From contig SLOW01000351.1 of the NCBI GenBank assembly GCA_007132315.1, positions 1-11,845 on the forward strand: 11,845 nucleotides of DNA. Direction: 5' to 3'. The DNA is from Opitutales bacterium (GTDB lineage: Bacteria > Verrucomicrobiota > Verrucomicrobiia > Opitutales > T3Sed10-336). Shown here piece after piece: positions 1-4,810 of the stretch. Position 1 is the stretch's first letter. Each line of letters begins with the position of its first letter. Below the pieces are notes generated by a model. That model was not told the DNA's origin and ran no database searches. It saw only the letters and a program-made list of their open reading frames with translations. The position numbers were made by a program, and so were the translations under genes.

Positions 1-109
1 CGAAGGCGCTGGCGTCTTCCTCGTCGACGTAGCCGTTGGCAGCGAGCGCCGCCAGGGTCGGCAGGGTGCACGTCAGCCGCAACGAGCGACCGCCCCAAAC
101 CGGATTCAA
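1..109 (-). CDS. Possible partial coding fragment, runs off left edge (GlnE-like?)
   Basis: One minus-strand frame stays open to the window edge. From position 76 to 2, 23 of 25 codons end in G or C, a strong coding signature that the other minus frames lack. The readable peptide includes LPTLAALAANGYVDEEDA. By eye this resembles the helical stretch in glutamine-synthetase adenylyltransferases (GlnE) where a Leu-rich helix precedes a G-Y/L-hxxEDA turn, but the match is weak and from memory. No ATG or GTG opens this frame before it runs into the end of the 135-758 gene. The only candidates are TTG codons at 109-107 and 82-80, neither with a ribosome binding site. It could be a 5'-truncated gene, a pseudogene remnant, or an unrelated gene with a rare start. 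The coordinates given here are only the plausible maximum. Confidence 0.28.
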   Translation of the reverse strand, partial: MNPVWGGRSLRLTCTLPTLAALAANGYVDEEDASAF

Positions 110-134
110 ACAGGAATCGTTTCGTCCTATCCCA

Positions 135-758
135 CTACCTTCTCTTCTTGCGAGCGGCCTTCTTTTTCGCCTTTGCCTTTTTCGCGGCGGTTTTCTTCAC
201 CGCCTTGCGGGCCGTCTTCTTCGCCGCTGTCTTCTTAACGGCTTTCCGAGCGCCCTTCTTGGCCGTGGTCTTCCGGACCACCTTCTTCCGGGCGGTCTTC
301 TTGCGGGCGGTTTTCTTCACCGCCTTCTTCGCCGCCCTCGCGACGACCTTCTTGCGGGCGGTCTTCTTTTTAGAGGCCGCCTTTTTCGCGGTTTTCTTCC
401 TCGCTTGTTTCTTCACCATTTTTCCTTTCTTTGCGGTTCTTGCCCCGCTCGCTGTCGCGGGCGGTTCCGAAAGTTCCTCCAACGCGGCGCGAAGCAACTC
501 ACCCACGCTCGCCTTTTTCTGCCGGGCTATCTTGAGCAACTCCTTTTTGCGCTCCGCGTCGATTCGCACGGAAATCTGCCTGTGTGCCTTGTCATCGCTC
601 CGGAACGAAGAGAAGTCGTACGCCTGTATCGCACTTCTAATTACCTCGCTGTTGGAACCGAGTCCCGATTTCCTGCGGTAGTCGTCAACCTTCTTCAGGA
701 GACTCTCGCTCAGATCAAATGTAAGCGGAGCCCTGACGGTGCTTTTTTTACTGGGCAT
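135..758 (-). CDS. Tandem ribbon-helix-helix protein with histone H1-like Lys/Ala-rich tail
   Basis: A 207-residue protein with two parts. Residues about 11-48 and 60-96 each look like a ribbon-helix-helix (RHH) unit: a short beta strand (LTFDL; ISVRI) followed by two helices, with SNSEVIRSAI and SVGELLRAAL as second helices. RHH units normally dimerise and put the strand in the DNA major groove, so two in one chain could form an intramolecular pair. Residues about 104-207 are almost only Lys, Ala, Arg, Thr and Val in AKKTARK-type repeats, as in bacterial H1-like or Hc2-like nucleoproteins. The likely role, by inference, is DNA binding or compaction with some site preference. The gene stands alone: the neighbour on the right is a divergent ABC ATPase. 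The ATG at 758 lies just before the first RHH strand, and no good ribosome binding site precedes it. The domain reading is fairly sure; the function is not known. Confidence 0.85.
   Translation of the reverse strand: MPSKKSTVRAPLTFDLSESLLKKVDDYRRKSGLGSNSEVIRSAIQAYDFSSFRSDDKAHRQISVRIDAERKKELLKIARQKKASVGELLRAALEELSEPPATASGARTAKKGKMVKKQARKKTAKKAASKKKTARKKVVARAAKKAVKKTARKKTARKKVVRKTTAKKGARKAVKKTAAKKTARKAVKKTAAKKAKAKKKAARKKRR
187..326. repeat. Internal DNA repeats encoding the Lys-rich tail
   Basis: A 20-base unit starting gcggttttcttcacc occurs identically at 187-206 and 307-326, and shorter versions (ttcttgcgggcggtcttctt-like) lie between and beyond them. These are codon-level repeats of the Lys-Lys-Thr-Ala-Arg-Lys tail on the minus strand. 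Such tracts can change length by slippage or recombination, so tail length may vary between strains. Confidence 0.6.
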
Positions 759-869
759 GATGATGAACTATGAGGTTTAGCCTTTCCCTGATTCAATGTC
801 GAACACATTCGGTCCAAGATCTCTTAGGTAATGAAAATTAAATACGTCCGGCATTTTTTCAATACAAAA

Positions 870-875
870 ATTATA
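870..875 (-). promoter_or_regulatory. Candidate -10 box for the RHH/histone-like gene
   Basis: The minus strand reads TATAAT exactly here, in the AT-rich patch about 110 bases upstream of the ATG at 758. The matching -35 is poor (TTCGTT-like, 894-899, 18-base spacer). It is a plausible sigma-70-type promoter by position and composition, but only the -10 is convincing. Confidence 0.35.
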
Positions 876-956
876 AGAAAATTTCATGCCTGGAACGAAT
901 CTCACAAAATACGAAAAACGGGGCCGGCAAAATCGTGCAAACGGAATGCGCACGAC

Positions 957-977
957 GGCATACCACCGCCGGCATAC
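957..977 (+). repeat. Short direct repeat GGCATACC
   Basis: The octamer GGCATACC occurs twice about 14 bases apart, within GC-rich intergenic DNA upstream of the ABC ATPase. Direct repeats of this size can be binding sites for a regulator that uses tandem half-sites, but chance occurrence is quite possible. Confidence 0.3.
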
Positions 978-1050
978 CTAAAGCCAAACCGTGTCGCGCG
1001 ACTGGAAACAAGCGCCCATGCATGAGGCAATCCCGCGGGCATGTGACGCC

Positions 1051-1065
1051 GCGACGATACGTCGC
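1051..1065. promoter_or_regulatory. Inverted repeat GCGACG-ata-CGTCGC, possible operator
   Basis: A perfect 6-3-6 inverted repeat about 120 bases before the start of the ABC ATPase gene. Its size and symmetry fit a dimeric repressor site, for example of the sugar-responsive type that often controls MalK-like genes. As RNA it could also form a short hairpin in the leader. No regulator gene is adjacent to support either reading. Confidence 0.35.
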
Positions 1066-1185
1066 CAGTCCATGTTAAGTCGCAAAAACAAAAGGATTGC
1101 CCCCCCTCGCGTTCTTCTCCGAAAGTGAATCCTGTTCCCGAAATCCCGCGCACACGCACTCGCATTCGAAACAATCGAAACCACG

Positions 1186-2316
1186 ATGGCCACCGTTCAA
1201 CTCGACAAACTCGCCAAGATTTATCCTGGAGGCAAGGACTCCGACGTGCGTGCTGTGAACAACGTCGATCTGACCATCCAAGACCGAGAGTTCATGGTCC
1301 TGGTGGGTCCTTCGGGCTGCGGCAAATCGACCATCCTGCGCATGATCGCCGGACTGGAGGACATCACCGAAGGCACGGTCATGATCGACGGCAAGGTCGT
1401 AAACGACGTCCTGCCTAAGAATCGGGATATCGCGATGGTCTTCCAGAATTACGCCCTGTACCCGCACATGACGGTGTACGACAATATGGCCTTCGGCCTG
1501 AAACTCCGGAAGTTTCCCAAGGAGGAGATTCGCAACCGGGTCAACGAAGCCGCCAACATACTTGGCATCGGCGCGCTTCTCGGGCGCAAACCCAAAGCCC
1601 TCTCCGGCGGCCAGCGGCAGCGCGTGGCCGTCGGCCGCGCGATCGTTCGTCACCCGAAAGTGTTTCTCCTGGACGAACCCCTGTCCAACCTCGACGCCAA
1701 GATGCGCGTCTCCATGCGCACGGAGATCTCCAAGCTGCACGCGCGCCTGGCCGCCACCATGATCTACGTCACCCACGACCAGACCGAGGCGATGACCATG
1801 GGCGACCGAATCACCGTGATGAAGGACGCCAACATCATGCAGGTGGCGAAGCCCCTGGAACTCTACAATCACCCCGAAAACATCTTCGTCGCCAGCTTTA
1901 TCGGGAGCCCTCCCATGAATCTGTTTCGCGGCACGCTCCGCCAGGAGGGTGGCAACACGCTGTTCGCGGAAGACAACGAAAGCGATCTCAGGCTGGTGGT
2001 CCACCTGGACGACGCTCTCGCCCGCAAAGGAGCCAACCATCGGAACAAACCGGTGATCTTCGGCATTCGCCCCGAGGATATCAACGACACGCTCACCGTC
2101 ACGTCCCCAGATCCGCGTTACACCGTGGAGGCCCGGGTCGAGATCTCCGAGCCGATGGGTTCGGAAACGTACCTCTACCTCGACTCGGGAGCGAATTCGT
2201 TCATCGCGCGCGTGCGCAGCACCGACCGCTTCGAGATCAACAGTCGAATCAAAGTTACGTTCGCCATGGATCGCGCCCACCTGTTCGACGTGGAGACCGA
2301 GAACGTCCTGAAATAG
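1186..2316 (+). CDS. ugpC: MalK/UgpC-type ABC transporter ATP-binding protein (carbohydrate uptake)
   Basis: This 376-residue protein is the full-length ATPase subunit of a carbohydrate importer (CUT1 class). It hydrolyses ATP at the inner face of the membrane to drive sugar or glycerol-phosphate uptake. Walker A GPSGCGKST is at 41-49, the Q-loop Gln at 87, the ABC signature LSGGQ at 139-143, Walker B LLDEP at 161-165, the D-loop SNLD at 167-170 and the switch His at 197. Residues from about 240 to the end form the MalK-type OB/TOBE regulatory region, opening with IGSPPMNLFRG. No permease or binding-protein gene lies nearby, so it is probably a shared ATPase serving several importers, as known for MsmK and some UgpC/MalK proteins. 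The ATG at 1186 gives the usual N-terminus, but I see no clear ribosome binding site. The symbol reflects the family; the substrate cannot be told from sequence. Confidence 0.93.
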   Translation: MATVQLDKLAKIYPGGKDSDVRAVNNVDLTIQDREFMVLVGPSGCGKSTILRMIAGLEDITEGTVMIDGKVVNDVLPKNRDIAMVFQNYALYPHMTVYDNMAFGLKLRKFPKEEIRNRVNEAANILGIGALLGRKPKALSGGQRQRVAVGRAIVRHPKVFLLDEPLSNLDAKMRVSMRTEISKLHARLAATMIYVTHDQTEAMTMGDRITVMKDANIMQVAKPLELYNHPENIFVASFIGSPPMNLFRGTLRQEGGNTLFAEDNESDLRLVVHLDDALARKGANHRNKPVIFGIRPEDINDTLTVTSPDPRYTVEARVEISEPMGSETYLYLDSGANSFIARVRSTDRFEINSRIKVTFAMDRAHLFDVETENVLK

Positions 2317-2326
2317 CGCCCCGGAG

Positions 2327-2361
2327 CGCCCTCGCTCATTCGTGCCGGAGCGAAGGCGTTT
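2327..2361 (+). terminator. Terminator-like hairpin after the ABC ATPase gene
   Basis: The arms 2327-2337 and 2348-2358 pair over 11 positions with a single C-A mismatch, enclose a 10-base loop and are followed by a short TTT run. It begins 10 bases after the ATPase stop codon. It overlaps the last codons of the convergent HAD gene, so it sits inside coding DNA of the opposite strand. The T-run is short, so intrinsic termination may be only partial. Confidence 0.48.
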
Positions 2362-3019
2362 CCGTCAACACCCGCGCCGCCAGAATATCGTAAGCCTGCT
2401 GCGGTGTCTCCACCCATTCACGGCTGATTCCCTTGATATGATCGGACACGCTGCGGCCGTTGCGAATCAGCAGCGTGGACACCCCGGCGGCGTAACCGGC
2501 GAGCACGTCCACATCGGCGTCACCCACAAACAGAACCTCCGAACTGCCCAGGGACAACTCCTCGAGGATGTGAGTCAAGCCCTCGGGATCGGGTTTATGC
2601 GTGCCGAAATCGTCACCGCACACCACCAATTGGAAGTGCTTCCACCAACTGTTCGCAGTCAAAATCTCCGAGGTGGTTTCCCGGTCGCGACCGGTCCAAA
2701 GCGCCACCTGTGTTTTGGACCGCAACAGGCGGCCCAGGAGCTCTTCCGCCCCGCCGAAAGGCTCCACATCCTTCTGGTGCTCCTCGTTGTAGTCGATCAG
2801 CCGATCGAGCGCTTCGGGAACGTTCCGGTCCTCGCCGAGCAGATTTCTCAAGCAGACATCGGGAGGTCCGCCCAGTCGCGCGACCACCTCATCTCCACTG
2901 GGGTTCACCCCGAACGCCCTAACCGCGTAGCGGAAAGCGGCAACCACCATGGGCATGCTGTTGATGAGGGTGCCGTCGAGGTCGAAAACAATTCCGAGTT
3001 TCTTCTGTGGCGTAAGCAT
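2336..3019 (-). CDS. HAD-superfamily phosphatase, phosphoglycolate phosphatase-like
   Basis: A 227-residue cytoplasmic hydrolase of the haloacid dehalogenase fold. Motif I FDLDGT is at 12-17, with Asp13 the expected nucleophile and Asp15 the general acid/base. A helical cap (subclass C1) follows at about 20-85. Motif II is Thr109 in LWTGR, motif III Lys142 in HKPDP, and motif IV Asp167/Asp171 in VGDADVD. The layout and length match the Gph/PpaX/pyrophosphatase group, which removes phosphate from small metabolites such as 2-phosphoglycolate. The precise substrate cannot be read from sequence. It is the last gene of the leftward run, separated from the LolA-like gene by 54 bases containing a hairpin, and it converges on the ABC ATPase. 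The ATG at 3019 lies a few residues before the catalytic strand. No good ribosome binding site is visible. Confidence 0.9.
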   Translation of the reverse strand: MLTPQKKLGIVFDLDGTLINSMPMVVAAFRYAVRAFGVNPSGDEVVARLGGPPDVCLRNLLGEDRNVPEALDRLIDYNEEHQKDVEPFGGAEELLGRLLRSKTQVALWTGRDRETTSEILTANSWWKHFQLVVCGDDFGTHKPDPEGLTHILEELSLGSSEVLFVGDADVDVLAGYAAGVSTLLIRNGRSVSDHIKGISREWVETPQQAYDILAARVLTETPSLRHE

Positions 3020-3021
3020 TG

Positions 3022-3060
3022 AAAAAAAATACGTTGAGGCACGAACCCAACGGTTCGCAC
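3022..3060 (-). terminator. Terminator-like hairpin between LolA-like and HAD genes
   Basis: On the minus strand, arms at 3060-3052 and 3047-3039 form a stem with a 6-bp CGAACC/GGTTCG core extended by two G-U pairs and a G-C, with a 4-base loop. Eight further bases lead to a run of eight T (3029-3022). It begins 13 bases after the stop of the LolA-like gene. The gap between stem and T-run is longer than in a classical intrinsic terminator, and the T-run sits almost on the HAD start codon. It may instead act as a leader structure for the HAD gene. Confidence 0.42.
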
Positions 3061-3073
3061 CCTGGGACTCCGA

Positions 3074-3958
3074 TCAATTGAGCGATGAGAAAGCGCCGCC
3101 TTCCAAACGGGGCGGCTCTTCGGTCAAGTTGTCGGGATCAAAGACATCGTCGGCAAGATCCAGATGCAACGCCGCGCGATTCACCCGGAATCGGGTCTTA
3201 TCGCGCGTGCGCTCGTCGCGCAGATCGATCGTTTTCACGATCCACTCGTCCTGCACCTTCTTGAAATCAATCACGGAAAACACCCGTTCGACCTCGCCGT
3301 CCTCCCCGATGCTCTCGGCACGGAAGAGGGCCTGAAACTCGGCGTCGAGAAACATGCGGACCCCGGAGAGCCCCGGCCGTTCCTCTCGAAACGACGCCGG
3401 CGGCACCATTCGAAAGATATGACACGGTCGGCCGCGGACTCGAAAGATGCCTTCGTACTCGAACTCGTCCCAGAACACAAAGGGCATCTGCAGATCAAAC
3501 GCCGTATAATCGGTGCCTATGATGGGCTCGAACCAGTCGTCCACCGAAAGACGGCGGACGTCACCGGCGTCGCCGTTCTTGAAATCTACCCGCCAAACCG
3601 CCGACTCCTCGCCGCTTTGAACCAGGAGCCGGACGATCGTCCCCGGATCTTCCCTGTCCGCGATCTCGATCAAGGTGACTGGCCCAAAGTGATTGCGACC
3701 TCCCCACAGTTCTCCTTCCAGCAACCGTTCCGTCCCGCGAAAAGGCATGGTACGGAGTTCGAACTCAAAACTGTAGGCTCCCAGCAATCCCAGTTGCCGA
3801 AACTCATCCAGGAAGGTTTCGCCCCGTTCGGGATCGAGCTCTTCGATCGGATCGATGCGATCGGCCAGGCGGCGTTGCGCCTCCCCTTCCTTTTCGGGAA
3901 TCAATAAAGCGGGCAACACCAGGCAGCAGAGCAACAGGTACCTGTATCGTGAAAACAT
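3074..3958 (-). CDS. Exported LolA-like (outer-membrane lipoprotein-sorting) family protein
   Basis: I take the ATG at 3958, giving 294 residues, over an upstream in-frame ATG at 4039. Only the later start places a signal peptide at the N-terminus: positive residues, hydrophobic LLLCCLVLPALLI at about 8-20, and a possible cleavage after GEA (25-27). The earlier start would also overlap secG. The two Cys at 11-12 lie inside the hydrophobic core and do not form a proper lipobox. The mature part has long alternating beta-strand stretches. Its C-terminal half (FEYEG, VRMFLDAE, DFKKVQDEWIVKTI) resembles the LolA_like/COG2834 beta-sheet family, which binds lipids or lipoprotein acyl chains in the periplasm. 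That assignment is from memory of the family pattern. It follows secG by 58 bases, so the context is protein export. Its cargo is unknown. Confidence 0.7.
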   Translation of the reverse strand: MFSRYRYLLLCCLVLPALLIPEKEGEAQRRLADRIDPIEELDPERGETFLDEFRQLGLLGAYSFEFELRTMPFRGTERLLEGELWGGRNHFGPVTLIEIADREDPGTIVRLLVQSGEESAVWRVDFKNGDAGDVRRLSVDDWFEPIIGTDYTAFDLQMPFVFWDEFEYEGIFRVRGRPCHIFRMVPPASFREERPGLSGVRMFLDAEFQALFRAESIGEDGEVERVFSVIDFKKVQDEWIVKTIDLRDERTRDKTRFRVNRAALHLDLADDVFDPDNLTEEPPRLEGGAFSSLN

Positions 3959-3965
3959 GATTATC

Positions 3966-4007
3966 TTTGAAAAGGAAGCCGCCCTTCGCCGCACCGGCGA
4001 CACGGGC
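3966..4007 (-). terminator. Hairpin downstream of secG
   Basis: On the minus strand, GCCC (4007-4004) pairs with GGGC (3984-3981), and an inner perfect stem TCGCCG/CGGCGA (4000-3995 and 3991-3986) has a 3-base loop. A pyrimidine-rich CTTCCTTTTC follows. It lies just after the secG stop and just before the start I chose for the LolA-like gene. It may be a partial terminator that lowers downstream expression. Confidence 0.4.
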
Positions 4008-4016
4008 TCCGCCTGA

Positions 4017-4481
4017 TCAGTCCTCGCCGTCGTCCGCATCGGAATCCGCGCCGGCCTCTTCCGTTTCGGCCGGCAACGGTATCGTCATCGCATCGCCGCC
4101 ATCGCCTTCAACAGGCTCGGCGGGAAGCGTTTCCTCGTCGATCAAGCCGTCCGCGTCATCGAGCGAGACGGGACCTTCTCCGGCTTCTTCCGGCGGCGAA
4201 ATCTCATCGAGGCCCCGCGCCGGAACACCGGCCTGGTAACGCTGGTGCTGATGGGCCAGATAGATGCCGAAACTGAGGACAAAGAATACCACCGCGCAAT
4301 AGATCGTCCCTTTTCGCAACACCGTATTGGTCTCGGCGCCAAAAGCGGACTCGGCGGCGCCGCCCCCGAGGGCCGCCCCCATGCCTCCGTCTGTTTTCGC
4401 CTTCTGCATGAGGATGATCAAAATCATTAAGGTGCTGATCATCAGGAGAAACACGGTGAACAATGCGATGAGGAAGGTCAT
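4017..4481 (-). CDS. secG: Preprotein translocase subunit SecG with long acidic C-terminal tail
   Basis: SecG is the small auxiliary subunit of the SecYEG channel in the inner membrane and helps SecA-driven export. The ATG at 4481 gives 154 residues starting MTFLIALF. A GTG 15 codons upstream is also in frame but adds an unconserved stretch. Transmembrane segment 1 spans about 3-25, the conserved Gly-rich loop (KTDGGMGAALGGG, 29-41) and a FGAETNTVLRKGT segment follow, and transmembrane segment 2 spans about 59-76. After Arg89 comes a 65-residue tail with 24 Asp/Glu and no Lys or Arg. SecG is usually around 75-115 residues, so the tail is an addition. Known SecG topology would place it in the periplasm, but this was not tested. 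It lies between parB and the LolA-like gene, with a ~330-base leader. Confidence 0.92.
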   Translation of the reverse strand: MTFLIALFTVFLLMISTLMILIILMQKAKTDGGMGAALGGGAAESAFGAETNTVLRKGTIYCAVVFFVLSFGIYLAHQHQRYQAGVPARGLDEISPPEEAGEGPVSLDDADGLIDEETLPAEPVEGDGGDAMTIPLPAETEEAGADSDADDGED

Positions 4482-4527
4482 AGATACAGATCTTGCAGGG
4501 AAATGAAAAAAGGAGAATCCTGCCACA

Positions 4528-4591
4528 ACCCGTTACCGGGTGCAAGGCGAAAAACGCGACGGGATTCGCGACGTTGCTCCCGAGGCGGGAG
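4528..4591 (-). promoter_or_regulatory. Three tandem small hairpins in the secG leader
   Basis: Perfect stems occur at 4577-4582/4586-4591 (CTCCCG type, 3-base loop), 4555-4559/4566-4570 (CGCGA type, 6-base loop) and 4528-4532/4537-4541 (ACCCG type, 4-base loop). All three lie 45-110 bases before the secG ATG in what is probably its leader RNA. GC-rich DNA makes small stems by chance, but three clean ones in 64 bases is worth noting. It matches no riboswitch class I recognise. Confidence 0.3.
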
Positions 4592-4728
4592 AACGTTTCA
4601 CCCGGCTTCAAGAGTGGGCGCACGACTTGAGCCCTCAACCGAAATCAGCGCGATCCAAGCGGTCATCAACCGGTAACGACCTGATCCGGGCGCACCGGTT
4701 CCGTTCGAATCCAAAAAGGAAAACAACG

Positions 4729-4734
4729 ATTTTA
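4729..4734 (-). promoter_or_regulatory. Weak -10 candidate for secG
   Basis: TAAAAT on the minus strand lies in the AT-richest part of the parB-secG gap. TTCTCC (4758-4753) stands 18 bases upstream as a poor -35. It would give a leader of roughly 240 bases. Only composition and position support it. Confidence 0.25.
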
Positions 4735-4739
4735 TCGCA

Positions 4740-4758
4740 TTCTCCGCCGCCAGGAGAA
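4740..4758. repeat. Inverted repeat TTCTCC-n7-GGAGAA
   Basis: Perfect 6-base arms flank a 7-base GC-rich centre in the gap between parB and secG. It could be a second weak hairpin after parB or a binding site overlapping the putative secG -35. Confidence 0.3.
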
Positions 4759-4778
4759 CGCCCATGGCTCACAATCAG

Positions 4779-4799
4779 GAAAACCTCGTCGGCGACGAG
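4779..4799 (-). terminator. Intrinsic terminator-like hairpin after parB
   Basis: CTCGTC and GACGAG (4799-4794 and 4790-4785) pair perfectly around a 3-base loop and are followed on the minus strand by GTTTTCC. It lies about 12 bases after the parB stop. The stem is short and the T-run has four T, so termination may be incomplete. Confidence 0.47.
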
Positions 4800-4810
4800 A
4801 CCCGCGCGGT

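Larger units (their letters stand above)
759..1185. other. 427 bp intergenic region between divergent genes
   Basis: No convincing gene lies here. About 770-930 is clearly more AT-rich than the flanking genes and probably holds the promoter of the leftward RHH/histone-like gene. The right half (930-1185) is GC-richer and holds a direct repeat of GGCATACC (957-964 and 970-977 region), an inverted repeat at 1051-1065, and presumably the promoter of the rightward ABC ATPase, for which I see no clear -35/-10 pair. A 64-codon open frame at 831-1025 (+) has no recognisable product. Confidence 0.6.
4482..4810. other. 329 bp region between parB and secG: terminator and secG leader
   Basis: No gene is supported here. 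Read leftward it holds a hairpin with a T-run after parB (4779-4799), a second inverted repeat (4740-4758), a weak -10-like TAAAAT (4734-4729), then a GC-rich stretch with three small tandem hairpins (4528-4591) before the secG start. A tRNA-like GTTCGAATCC at 4703-4712 has no pairing stem around it. Confidence 0.55.

Noticed and set aside
135..758. RHH protein as the antitoxin of a toxin-antitoxin pair
   Set aside because: No small toxin-like gene is adjacent on the same strand, and the long histone-like tail does not fit known antitoxins.
831..1025. 64-codon plus-strand open frame in the intergenic region
   Set aside because: It has an AGG near the ATG, but no family resemblance, and its composition shifts midway from AT-rich to GC-rich.
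1075..2280. 401-codon minus-strand open frame opposite the ABC ATPase
   Set aside because: Its His/Asp/Val-rich sequence is a mirror of the real gene, with no domain recognisable.
4595..4603. GTTTCACCC, half of a parS-like site near parB
   Set aside because: The second half of the parS palindrome is missing, so specific ParB loading is not supported.
4703..4712. GTTCGAATCC, a tRNA T-arm-like string near secG
   Set aside because: The flanking five bases do not pair as a T-stem, and no acceptor or anticodon arm can be drawn.
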